NCBI RefSeq assembly: GCF_042659465.1
Contig: NZ_JBHSSW010000001.1
Span: 62,001-126,000, forward strand
Source of the DNA: Ponticaulis profundi
GTDB taxonomy: Bacteria > Pseudomonadota > Alphaproteobacteria > Caulobacterales > Hyphomonadaceae
Direction of reading: 5' to 3'
Length of the DNA stretch: 64,000 nt
The notes beneath the pieces are model-generated. The model searched no databases. It worked only from the letters and a program-made list of their open reading frames with translations, and was not told the origin of the DNA. The position numbers and the translations under genes were made by a program. Of the stretch, positions 8,407 through 16,957 are shown one piece after another; within the stretch, counting starts at the first letter, position 1, and every line of letters starts with the position of its first letter.

Positions 8407-10281
8407 TTAGTCTGCGGCCAGAATATCGGGAAACTGCTTAACAAGCCATGTGGAGCCTTCAATGGTGAGATGGCTCTCATCAAAGGTCATTGGAGCGCCC
8501 TCCGGCGTAAACAGTTGGCAGGATGCCTTCGTATCGCATCGCAGGTCCACCGGATCGATCACGCGAATGAATGCCTCTGTCCCCAGCCGTTCCAGAAGCT
8601 GTTGCCGGACATCAAAGGGCCAGGCTTTCAGATTTTCATTCGAGAGGCTGGTTAGTGTTTCCAGCGAAGCATCCGTTGCTGAGGCGTATAGTGTGCTGAT
8701 ACCGGGACTGTATTCTGGCATGGGCGTGACCAGCCAGACCGTGATGCCCAGCTCATGCATCCAACGGGCGGTTTCAATCGCGTTCTCAAAGAAGTCCGCA
8801 TTCCAGCGCAAGGCGATGATGGCGTGATCTATATCCTGCCAGATATCGCTGTCGAAGGCGGCGTCGCGGATGGCGTCACACTCAGGCTTGCGATTTTGAA
8901 AGGCGAGCAGAATTTTGCATCCGCCGTCGGTGATGGTGAGGATATTCGCGTCCTGCCAGCGGGCTTTCACGCCTGGGATCAAATGTTCCCCATGGCTGTC
9001 ACCAAGGATGAGCAGAGTTGGCGCGTCCTGATCGGGCCGATCGAGACAGATCGAGAAATTATTTTCCTGACCGGGCAGGCGCTTCTGACAATTCAGGCTG
9101 AACCATGCGAGTTCATTCCGACTGCGAGACAGCATGGTTGTCATGTCATCTGCGCCCGATCGACCTATTCCGGCTGAGTAAAGGTTTGATGCGCCAAAGG
9201 ACACGGCCAGACCCAGCACGGAAAAAGCGGCCAGAAATACGAAGGCGCGTGCCGGTGACTTTAATATGCGACCAAAACGGATTGGCTTTTCAAGAAGGTG
9301 ATAGCTCAGCGCTGACAGGGCGATACTGAAGAGGATGGCCGCTGTGGTGGCTCGCCAGTCATGCGGCGCGGTCAGTCTGGCGAGGACGAGCAAAGGCCAG
9401 TGCCAGAGATAAATCGCATAGCTGAGGCGGCCGAGATAAGTGACTGGTGAGAATTCCAGAAGTCTGCCGACAGGATCGCTTTTCGCGCCGGACGCAACGA
9501 GCAACAGGCAGGTGCCCACAAAGATTGGAAGTGCTGTCAGGCCCGGGAAGGGGGTTTGTGATGTATAAAACACCGTGCAGAAACTGATGAGGATCAGGCC
9601 TGCGAGGCGCGCGAGGGCGCTTGGCCATCCGGCGGGCAAGCGAAGGGCGGAAAGGCTGAGTGCGGCCCCGGCGAGGAGCTCCCATGAGCGGAGCAAGGGA
9701 TTGTAAAAAGCCTGTGCGACAGCGCCGCTTCGTAACACCAGTTCAGCGCTCACGAGCGACGCGATCAGGAGTAACAGCGTGATGGGCAGCATCAGTCGTT
9801 TTCTGCCCACTTTCCAGAGCAGGAAGAAAACGACCGGCGCGACCAGATAGAATTGCTCTTCAACGGCGAGCGACCAGGTGTGAAGCAGCGGTTTGATGTC
9901 AGCGGCTTCGACGAAGTAATCACTCTGCGCCAGAAAGACGAAGTTACTCGTATAGGTGGCTGCGCCAATCAGGCTTCGTGTGAAGAGGTCAAAATCTTCC
10001 GGCAAGAGCCGGACATAGGCGATCAGCGTCGCGACCAGCAGCACGGGCACCAGCGCAGGCAGGAGCCGACGAATGCGCCGCGCCGCAAAATCTGTAAATC
10101 GGAAGCCATGCGCTTCCAGGCTTTGCGTAATCACGCCAGTGATCAGAAAGCCTGAAATGACGAAGAAAATATCGACGCCGACATAGCCGCCGCCGAAAAA
10201 CGGCAGGCCCGCATGGTAAGCAACGACCGTTGCCACGGCGATGGTGCGCAGACCATCGATATCGGAGCGGTATTTCAGCAT
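8407..10281 (-). CDS. Membrane acyltransferase fused to an SGNH hydrolase domain
   Basis: 624 residues. The first 350 or so form an acyltransferase-3 domain with about ten membrane helices, starting with the conserved SDIDGLRTIAVATVVAYHAG (catalytic His) and the FFVISGFLITG segment. The last 240 residues are a periplasmic SGNH domain with LILGDSHGEH (block I) and DESHLT near the end (the Asp-x-x-His of block V). OafA-type enzymes of this form O-acetylate lipopolysaccharide O-antigen or other envelope sugars. It precedes the zinc-ribbon peptidase on the same strand with an 83-base gap. Confidence 0.9.
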   Translation of the reverse strand: MLKYRSDIDGLRTIAVATVVAYHAGLPFFGGGYVGVDIFFVISGFLITGVITQSLEAHGFRFTDFAARRIRRLLPALVPVLLVATLIAYVRLLPEDFDLFTRSLIGAATYTSNFVFLAQSDYFVEAADIKPLLHTWSLAVEEQFYLVAPVVFFLLWKVGRKRLMLPITLLLLIASLVSAELVLRSGAVAQAFYNPLLRSWELLAGAALSLSALRLPAGWPSALARLAGLILISFCTVFYTSQTPFPGLTALPIFVGTCLLLVASGAKSDPVGRLLEFSPVTYLGRLSYAIYLWHWPLLVLARLTAPHDWRATTAAILFSIALSALSYHLLEKPIRFGRILKSPARAFVFLAAFSVLGLAVSFGASNLYSAGIGRSGADDMTTMLSRSRNELAWFSLNCQKRLPGQENNFSICLDRPDQDAPTLLILGDSHGEHLIPGVKARWQDANILTITDGGCKILLAFQNRKPECDAIRDAAFDSDIWQDIDHAIIALRWNADFFENAIETARWMHELGITVWLVTPMPEYSPGISTLYASATDASLETLTSLSNENLKAWPFDVRQQLLERLGTEAFIRVIDPVDLRCDTKASCQLFTPEGAPMTFDESHLTIEGSTWLVKQFPDILAAD

Positions 10282-10496
10282 ACGGATCGGGGTGTTTCTT
10301 CAGGGCTCATTCAGGCGGCTTGATTTGTGACGGGTCGCTTTCTCTCGCAGGTTATCACCGGGGCAGCTATCCCAAATCCTGCAAAAGCACGTCTTTCAGC
10401 CTAATATCCTAGACGATAAGCGAATTAATCCCTTTTGACGCGATACAATCACCTGCTATAGGCAGCTCAACTCCAGCTGACAAAGGACGTATGCAC

Positions 10497-11717
10497 ATGG
10501 CTAAGATCAAGGTTAAAAATCCGATCGTCGAAATGGACGGCGATGAGATGACCCGCATCATCTGGCAGATGATCAAAGACCGCCTTATCCATCCTTATCT
10601 TGATGTCGACCTGAAATATTACGACCTCTCAATCCAGAAGCGCGATGAAACCGATGACCAGATCACGGTTGACGCTGCTGAGGCCACCAAGAAATACGGC
10701 GTTGCTGTTAAATGTGCGACGATCACGCCAGACGAAGGCCGCGTTGAAGAATTCGGTCTGAAGAAAATGTGGCGTTCGCCAAACGGCACGATCCGTAACA
10801 TTCTCGGCGGCGTTGTTTTCCGTGAGCCAATCGTGATCTCCAACGTGCCACGTCTGGTTCCAGGCTGGACCCAGCCAGTTGTGATCGGCCGTCACGCATT
10901 TGGCGACCAGTACCGCGCAACCGACATGCTGATCCCTGGCCCAGGCAAGCTGACCATGACCTTCCAACCGGAAGATGGTGGCCCGGCTGAAACTTATGAC
11001 ATCTTTGACTTCCCGTCTTCCGGTGTCGCCATGGGTATGTACAACCTTGATGACTCGATCCGCGACTTCGCGCGTGCGAGCTTCAACTACGGCCTGCAGC
11101 GCAAATGGCCGGTCTACATGTCGACGAAAAACACCATCATGAAAAAGTATGATGGTCGCTTCAAAGACATCTTCCAGGAAGTCTATGAGAACGAATTCGA
11201 AGACAAGTTCAAAGAGTTCGGTGGCACCTATGAGCACCGTCTGATCGACGACATGGTCGCAGCGGCCATGAAATGGTCTGGCGGTTATGTCTGGGCTTGT
11301 AAGAACTATGACGGCGACGTGCAGTCTGACACGGTTGCTCAGGGTTATGGTTCACTCGGTCTGATGACGTCTGTTCTGATGACTCCGGATGGCCAGACCG
11401 TTGAAGCGGAAGCCGCGCACGGCACCGTGACACGTCACTACCGTAACCACCAGAAAGGCGAAGCAACGTCGACCAACTCCATCGCTTCCATGTTTGCATG
11501 GACGCGCGGCATTGGTCACCGTGGCCGCATGGACGGTACACCGGAAGTTCAGGAATTCGCTGAGCTGCTGGAAGATACGATCGTCAAGACGGTCGAAGCT
11601 GGCGACATGACGAAAGACCTCGCTCTGCTCATCGGTCCGGATCAGGGCTGGCTGACAACGGAAGAGTTCATCAACAAGGTTGGTGACAATTTCGAAAAAG
11701 CGATGGCTGCGAAGTAA
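10497..11717 (+). CDS. icd: NADP-dependent isocitrate dehydrogenase
   Basis: 406 residues; closely matches the eukaryotic-like homodimeric IDH type common in Alphaproteobacteria (start MAKIKVKNPIVEMDGDEMTR, then the NGTIRNILGG active-site loop and the GTVTRHYR coenzyme segment that specifies NADP). It oxidatively decarboxylates isocitrate to 2-oxoglutarate in the TCA cycle. An ATG six bases earlier is in frame, but AAAGGA lies only 3 bases from it and about 9 from the one chosen, so the ribosome site favours 10497. Single-gene unit with its own terminator; divergent from the acyltransferase gene. Confidence 0.97.
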   Translation: MAKIKVKNPIVEMDGDEMTRIIWQMIKDRLIHPYLDVDLKYYDLSIQKRDETDDQITVDAAEATKKYGVAVKCATITPDEGRVEEFGLKKMWRSPNGTIRNILGGVVFREPIVISNVPRLVPGWTQPVVIGRHAFGDQYRATDMLIPGPGKLTMTFQPEDGGPAETYDIFDFPSSGVAMGMYNLDDSIRDFARASFNYGLQRKWPVYMSTKNTIMKKYDGRFKDIFQEVYENEFEDKFKEFGGTYEHRLIDDMVAAAMKWSGGYVWACKNYDGDVQSDTVAQGYGSLGLMTSVLMTPDGQTVEAEAAHGTVTRHYRNHQKGEATSTNSIASMFAWTRGIGHRGRMDGTPEVQEFAELLEDTIVKTVEAGDMTKDLALLIGPDQGWLTTEEFINKVGDNFEKAMAAK

Positions 11718-11739
11718 GCGCCAGCCGCAGATATTCAGA

Positions 11740-11768
11740 AAGCCCGCCTTAACCGGCGGGCTTTTTTT
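11740..11768 (+). terminator. Rho-independent terminator of icd
   Basis: Perfect 9-bp stem AAGCCCGCC / GGCGGGCTT with a 6-base loop and a following T run, 22 bases after the icd stop. Confidence 0.92.
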
Positions 11769-11850
11769 ATGGCCATCCCCTGAATTTGGTAGGCGGATGG
11801 CGTTAGGGCTCGCTAAGCTGGCGATGTTAGCCAATCTGGGGGAAGGCGAG

Positions 11851-12294
11851 ATGAACGATAGCGCGGACAAGCCTCGAAAATCATTGCGGCAGCGGCCGAT
11901 GCTTCTGGGCCTGTTGGTGTTCATCGGTATTAGTGTTGGCAGCCATTATCTTACGCGTCTGACCATGCCGCACCGCCATGCGCAGGTCTTCGAGTGTCGC
12001 GGTGCTCCGGCTGACGGAGCCTTCTTCAACAATGCCTGTGATGAAGACATCAATTTCCGATACTGCCTGATCTCGAAGGAGGGACGTGAACAGGATGTGT
12101 GTCGCAGCAAGCGTCTGAAGCCAGGTGAGGGCGTGACAACCTATCTTGACGACAAGCGTGCCATGGGAGAGGCGTTCAGCACCGTTGTGACCTGGGCCTG
12201 CAAGCCGCCTTTCCAGCCCGACCTGGTCTCGACGCCGTCCAGTTCTGTTCGCAAGCGCCACGGATGTCGCCGCCCACGGGAAGGAGAGAGCTAA
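11851..12294 (+). CDS. Hypothetical single-pass membrane protein
   Basis: 147 residues from the ATG at 11851, which follows a GGGGAAGGCGAG ribosome site; longer frames would run through the icd terminator. A basic cytoplasmic N-terminus (KPRKSLRQRP) leads into one hydrophobic helix (about residues 18-35), then a periplasmic part with five cysteines spread over 80 residues, which could form disulfides, and a basic C-terminus. I do not recognise the family. No operon partner is obvious. Confidence 0.6.
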   Translation: MNDSADKPRKSLRQRPMLLGLLVFIGISVGSHYLTRLTMPHRHAQVFECRGAPADGAFFNNACDEDINFRYCLISKEGREQDVCRSKRLKPGEGVTTYLDDKRAMGEAFSTVVTWACKPPFQPDLVSTPSSSVRKRHGCRRPREGES

Positions 12295-12379
12295 CCCTGG
12301 CGGAAAAAATGTGAGCAATTGCTTGCGTGTCTGCGACGGATCATTCTAGCCTAAGCATTGGTTCTCAACTTTGGGACGA

Positions 12380-13231
12380 ATGGGGGTGAATGTGTTGCGA
12401 TTTGCACTGGTAATAGCCGGCGTGCTCTTTGGTTGTCAGGCGCAGGCTCAAATAGGGCAAAACTCTACGAGTGTTCCGGTTCCGATAATCATTTTGCCGA
12501 ATAGCGAACTTGATGGCGAAAGCGTTACGGTCAGTAAAGACGAGCCGGTGCTGACGACGGGAGCGATTTCTCCGCGTGCTGTTCGCCTGACCGATGATGC
12601 CACGGTGGGTGTTGTCGGTGCAGGCGTCGATTTGAAAAAGGGTGACATCCTTTTCGGCCGGTATGAAGACTCCGTCTGGACGTATTGTGCTCTATCCGAC
12701 CTGAACGCTGAAAGTCGCGCGACCCGTGTGGTTTCAGATGGTCTGATGACCATGGGCTTCAGCCTTCTGACCGAAGCGTCCCGGCCTCAATCCGTCGATT
12801 GTCTGCATGACGCCGATGGAGATGGCCGTTTTGAAACAGCGTGGGGCGCTGGAGACGCTATGTCTGATGGTGCGATCATTGCGATCAGCCTGAGGGAAAA
12901 AAGTCTCTCGGGTACACCTGGTTATGAGCGGGTTGATCCCCGCGAAGGGCTTCGTATGCCGGTTGCCATCAAGTGGAGGTATTACTCCAGAAGCAACGAA
13001 ATCGCCTTCACGACTTTCGTGACTGATAAATCGGTCGGAACTGAGATGGTTTCCGTACCCGCAGAGGGTGATGAACCAGCAGAGGTTGATCTCGGCGGTG
13101 TGAAGCTCAAGCTGAAATCCCATGATGCGGATGCCAAGACAATCGACGTCGAGATCGTCTCCGGCTTTCCGTCCCGCTTTGTCCGCTTGCAGGCAACGCG
13201 CGTCGTGACCACGCGAATGGTTTATTACTGA
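12380..13231 (+). CDS. Secreted hypothetical protein with a DxDGDxRxE motif
   Basis: 283 residues from the ATG at 12380; TTG 12371 and GTG 12392 are also possible. A hydrophobic signal segment ends near GCQAQAQ: either signal peptidase I cleavage after AQA or lipidation at the Cys. The mature part is beta-rich. A CLHDADGDGRFETAW segment resembles an acidic calcium-binding loop. The next gene codes for a protein with the same style of segment, so the two are probably paralogues arising by duplication. Function is unknown; likely envelope-associated. Confidence 0.6.
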   Translation: MGVNVLRFALVIAGVLFGCQAQAQIGQNSTSVPVPIIILPNSELDGESVTVSKDEPVLTTGAISPRAVRLTDDATVGVVGAGVDLKKGDILFGRYEDSVWTYCALSDLNAESRATRVVSDGLMTMGFSLLTEASRPQSVDCLHDADGDGRFETAWGAGDAMSDGAIIAISLREKSLSGTPGYERVDPREGLRMPVAIKWRYYSRSNEIAFTTFVTDKSVGTEMVSVPAEGDEPAEVDLGGVKLKLKSHDADAKTIDVEIVSGFPSRFVRLQATRVVTTRMVYY

Positions 13232-13256
13232 TACACGGACTTTAAAGAGCAATTAC

Positions 13257-14069
13257 ATGCGTCATATTCTTTTACTTGTGACTTTTCTTAGTGTGGCTGC
13301 CTGTGCATCGGTTCCACCCGAAGATCAGTCGAGACCTTTGATTTTTGGATATAGCCTGACACCTGAAACGACAGAGCCTCAGGAAATGTCGGTTGAGCAG
13401 GGCGAGATTTTCTTTACCTGGAATGCTCAGGTGCTGGCCACGCATGTTACGGTCAACGACGTGAAGCTCGCTGTTGTCGAAACCGGGAAGGGGAATTTGT
13501 ACTGCGGTGTCAGCCAGCAGGCATTCTACTGCTATGAAGATCAGGATGGTGACAATCGACTGGAGCGACGCTGGTCCACAGCGCGTGAGCAGCGTTACTT
13601 CAACATCCTGATGGCGCGGGAGCCTTCCAGTCTCGTGACGCCAATCCCGTTTTCTCCATATGAGGGTGCGCCAGAGAGTGTCCATGAGCGGGTTTTGGGG
13701 CTGATTTATAATGGTCCGCTGGAGGGTGTGCTAACTGACGACTTTGAATTCGCCTTCGGTCTCGCTGAACTTCAACTGGGGTGGGCAACCTCAAAGGATG
13801 CTCCGCGAACCCCGGATGGTGAGAACTGGCAGGGCCTGCGGACACTCAGAACGATTAATCTGGGCCAGATGTCTGCGAAGGTGAATGTGACGCCACTGAA
13901 CCTGACCTATGAAGCGCTCAAGCTTTATGTGGAAGGCAAAATGGATATTGCATTTCAGGCGGCTTCGGATGGGGAATTTGACTTGTCCAAGAAATTCAAG
14001 CTCGAAGTGGTGCAGCCGCCGACTGCCGATAATGACGTAGAGCCGCTCGAGGATAACGAGGGCGTCTAG
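13257..14069 (+). CDS. Hypothetical lipoprotein, probable paralogue of the preceding gene product
   Basis: 270 residues with a lipoprotein signal (VAAC, Cys16). The segment CYEDQDGDNRLERRW aligns with CLHDADGDGRFETAW of the upstream protein, preceded in both by a Tyr-Cys strand. The C-terminus is acidic. The gene starts 25 bases after its neighbour, so the two are likely co-transcribed. No family is recognised. The acidic loop may bind calcium, but this is only inferred from the DxDxDG pattern. Confidence 0.6.
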   Translation: MRHILLLVTFLSVAACASVPPEDQSRPLIFGYSLTPETTEPQEMSVEQGEIFFTWNAQVLATHVTVNDVKLAVVETGKGNLYCGVSQQAFYCYEDQDGDNRLERRWSTAREQRYFNILMAREPSSLVTPIPFSPYEGAPESVHERVLGLIYNGPLEGVLTDDFEFAFGLAELQLGWATSKDAPRTPDGENWQGLRTLRTINLGQMSAKVNVTPLNLTYEALKLYVEGKMDIAFQAASDGEFDLSKKFKLEVVQPPTADNDVEPLEDNEGV

Positions 14070-14078
14070 GCGTTTTGA

Positions 14079-14117
14079 GGGGGGCTGCTTGCAAAGTGAA
14101 CGAAGTGAGCGCCCCCC
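14079..14117 (+). terminator. GC-rich hairpin after the lipoprotein gene
   Basis: GGGGGGC and GCCCCCC can pair around a partly self-complementary interior. There is no T run, so termination is only a possibility. Confidence 0.35.
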
Positions 14118-14207
14118 AGCTCTCAACAGGCTTTTCAGTCAGCTCGGCTCAACTTGCATTTTTGGGGTTGATTCCTGCTCAAAAATCCGTACTAACCAGC
14201 CTCCCGT

Positions 14208-14284
<77 letters not shown>

Positions 14285-14728
14285 TTTTTCCCTTCAAGAA
14301 TAGAAACAAGACTTTCTGTCACGCGAATGCGTCTCATAAAGCATTGTGCGATCAAAAAATTGACAGTGTTTTACTTTTAACTATAGAGTAACTATATCGT
14401 TACTTCGATATTTTCCTGTTTTTCTAAACAAGTGCGACATTTCGTACATTTCTGAAATTCTGTATTGCATCGCGACTGCGATTCGGTTTAGAGGTGAATT
14501 GTTCTCGAGAGTGAAGCACCCATCCCCCCCCTCGCTGATCTCTCGATGATACCCACCCAAAGTCAGGTGATGCGATTTCCGCTTCCCTCCCTCCTTCCCC
14601 CACCCGGCGGTTTCGAAGTCGATAAGACTTCATCGTGTCACCTGACGACTTTGGATTTTCCCAAAAATTCCAAAAGAAAAGCCGGGCATCAGCCCGGCTT
14701 TTTTTGTTTTTTACTTTGCGTGTGCGGC
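14285..14728. other. Intergenic region with nested inverted repeats
   Basis: No gene is supported in this 444-base gap. The first half is AT-rich. Arms at 14557-14570 and 14638-14654 are complementary except for a 3-base bulge (CCAAAGTC-AGGTGA against TCACCTGACGACTTTGG) and enclose a pyrimidine-rich stretch and a perfect small hairpin GAAGTC-GATAA-GACTTC at 14615-14631. The ilvD terminator follows. This could be a structured RNA or a decayed small mobile repeat. Confidence 0.45.
14679..14705. terminator. Terminator downstream of ilvD
   Basis: Perfect 9-bp stem AAGCCGGGC / GCCCGGCTT with loop ATCA, flanked by A-rich and T-rich tracts on both sides, so it can work for ilvD on the minus strand and for plus-strand transcripts. 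Confidence 0.88.
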
Positions 14729-16576
14729 TTATTTATTGCCGGTCACGTCACGAACGGCACCTTTTGAAGCCGATGTGGTGAAGGCGGCATAGGCCTGAAG
14801 CGCCTTGGAAACGTAACGCTCGCGATTGAGCGGCGTATAAGCCTTGTCAGCGCGGATCTCTTCCTGCTGGCGGCGATTGGCCAGCTCTTCATCGGAAATG
14901 CGCAGAGAGATACCCCGGCCCGGAATATCGATATCAATCGTGTCGCCATCACGGATGAGCGCAATGGCGCCGCCTTCCGCTGCTTCCGGGGATGCGTGAC
15001 CGATGGAGAGACCGGATGTGCCGCCGGAGAAACGACCATCTGTGATGAGCGCGCAGGCTTTGCCGAGACCTTTCGATTTCAGATAGCTGGTCGGGTAGAG
15101 CATTTCCTGCATGCCCGGACCGCCGCGCGGGCCTTCATAGCGGATCACGACGACATCACCAGCCTCGACCTTGCCGGTCAGAATGGCGGAGACGGCATCG
15201 TCCTGGCTCTCATAGACCTTTGCCGTTCCGGTAAAGGTGAGAATGCTTTCGTCCACGCCAGCGGTTTTCACGATGCAGCCATCAAGGGCGATATTGCCAT
15301 ACAGGACGGCGAGGCCGCCATCCTGGCTGAAGGCGTGTTCCTTGCTTCGGATGACACCATGCTCGCGGTCGGTATCGAGGCTCGGCCAGCGACGGTCCTG
15401 ACTGAAAGCAGTCTGGGTTGGCACGCCGCCCGGCGCTGCGCTGAAGAGTTGCTTTGCCGTTTCAGACTTGGAGATGGCGATGTCCCACTGGTCGATTGCA
15501 TCACCAATGGTCGGTGCGTGAACTGTTGGCAGATTGCGGTGCAGCAGACCTGCGCGATCCAGCTCACCGAGAATGGCCATGATGCCGCCGGCGCGGTGAA
15601 CGTCTTCCATATGCACGTCCTGCTTGGCAGGTGCGACTTTGCAAAGACATGGGACGCGGCGCGAGAGGCGGTCGATATCCGACATGCCGAAATCAACTTC
15701 GCCTTCGACAGCTGCTGCGAGCAGGTGAAGTACGGTGTTGGTGGAGCCACCCATGGCAATGTCGAGGCTCATGGCATTCTCGAAAGCATCAAAGCTGGCG
15801 ATTGAGCGCGGCAGAACGCTTTCATCATCCTGTTCGTAATAGCGCTTGGCATTGTCGACGATCAGACGGCCTGCTTCCAGGAAGAGGCGTTTGCGGTCTG
15901 CGTGCGTGGCGAGGGTAGAGCCATTGCCTGGCAGAGAAAGGCCCAGCGCTTCGGTCAGGCAGTTCATGGAGTTGGCCGTGAACATGCCGGAGCAGGAGCC
16001 GCAGGTCGGACAAGCGGAGCGCTCGATCGACGCAAGTTTCTCGTCGCTGACATTCTCATCGGCAGCAGCAACCATGGCATCGACCAGGTCGAGTGCCATT
16101 TCCTCGCCTTCCCAGGTCACCTTGCCGGCTTCCATCGGGCCGCCGGAGACGAAAACGGTCGGAATATTGAGGCGCATGGAGGCCATCAGCATGCCCGGGG
16201 TGATCTTGTCGCAATTGGAGATGCAGACCATGGCATCGGCGCAGTGCGCATTGACCATATATTCCACACTGTCTGCGATCAGTTCGCGAGAGGGCAGGGA
16301 ATAGAGCATGCCGTCATGGCCCATCGCGATGCCGTCATCCACCGCAATGGTGTTGAACTCCTTGGCAACGCCGCCAGCCGCCTCGATCTCACGGGCAACC
16401 ATTTGTCCCAGATCTTTCAGGTGTACATGGCCTGGCACGAATTGCGTGAAAGAGTTCACCACCGCGATAATCGGTTTGCCGAAATCACCATCTTTCATGC
16501 CAGTGGCGCGCCATAGTCCGCGTGCGCCAGCCATATTGCGGCCATGAGTCGAAGTACGGGAACGATAGTGAGGCAT
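14729..16576 (-). CDS. ilvD: Dihydroxy-acid dehydratase
   Basis: 615 residues, the normal length of the IlvD type. Cluster-binding cysteines are seen in SNCDKITPGM and in CPTCGSCSGMFTANSMNCL, and the GGSTNTVLHL and DGRFSGGTSG segments are characteristic. It dehydrates 2,3-dihydroxy-isovalerate and 2,3-dihydroxy-3-methylvalerate to the 2-oxo acids for valine, leucine and isoleucine, using an Fe-S cluster. An AAGGA ribosome site precedes the ATG. A branched-chain aminotransferase gene (55611) lies about 40 kb away, so the pathway is not clustered here. Confidence 0.97.
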   Translation of the reverse strand: MPHYRSRTSTHGRNMAGARGLWRATGMKDGDFGKPIIAVVNSFTQFVPGHVHLKDLGQMVAREIEAAGGVAKEFNTIAVDDGIAMGHDGMLYSLPSRELIADSVEYMVNAHCADAMVCISNCDKITPGMLMASMRLNIPTVFVSGGPMEAGKVTWEGEEMALDLVDAMVAAADENVSDEKLASIERSACPTCGSCSGMFTANSMNCLTEALGLSLPGNGSTLATHADRKRLFLEAGRLIVDNAKRYYEQDDESVLPRSIASFDAFENAMSLDIAMGGSTNTVLHLLAAAVEGEVDFGMSDIDRLSRRVPCLCKVAPAKQDVHMEDVHRAGGIMAILGELDRAGLLHRNLPTVHAPTIGDAIDQWDIAISKSETAKQLFSAAPGGVPTQTAFSQDRRWPSLDTDREHGVIRSKEHAFSQDGGLAVLYGNIALDGCIVKTAGVDESILTFTGTAKVYESQDDAVSAILTGKVEAGDVVVIRYEGPRGGPGMQEMLYPTSYLKSKGLGKACALITDGRFSGGTSGLSIGHASPEAAEGGAIALIRDGDTIDIDIPGRGISLRISDEELANRRQQEEIRADKAYTPLNRERYVSKALQAYAAFTTSASKGAVRDVTGNK

Positions 16577-16957
16577 AGGTCCTTCTTTCTTTCGGATGAT
16601 CAGGCCGTTGCGGTCATTCGCATCACAAAGCCTGACTTTGCCCTAACAGCCAAGTTCAGCCATCGCAAGAACTCGGCCTGCGATATTGATCGCTTTCGGC
16701 AAGCATTTTGCGAAAATCGCGTCTGATGATGCCTCTGTGGGGACGTTTCTGCGAAGAAGGGCTGAAAATCAGAAAAGATTGATTGTTGAGTGTTCGATCA
16801 GTCGTTTTGACCAAACTGGCTGACGCAGCGTTTTCGGTCTCAGATTGTGGAAAGTTACGAAAACCGACACATTTCCTTCAGTTTACTGTTGCAAATAGTT
16901 TGCAGTAACATTAGTCACCCGTTTCGAGATTGAGAACAATTCGCAAATGGGGCGGAC
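16577..16957. other. Divergent promoter region between ilvD and the TonB receptor gene
   Basis: 381 bases without a supported gene. A short open frame inside has no ribosome site or recognisable product. The only strong element is the palindrome at 16890-16904 near the receptor gene. I saw no attenuator-like leader peptide for ilvD. Confidence 0.5.
16890..16904. promoter_or_regulatory. Fur/Mur-like palindrome upstream of the TonB receptor
   Basis: TGCAAA-TAG-TTTGCA is a perfect 6-3-6 inverted repeat 53 bases before the receptor start. Fur-family operators of Alphaproteobacteria have TGCAAnT-type arms, and TonB receptors are common targets. The metal sensed cannot be told from sequence. Confidence 0.5.

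Noticed and set aside
14996..16516. Several long antisense frames across ilvD
   Set aside because: ilvD is full-length and conserved; the antisense frames show no domain features.
16544..16726. 60-codon frame upstream of the TonB receptor gene
   Set aside because: It overlaps the ilvD start, lacks a ribosome site and has no recognisable sequence features.
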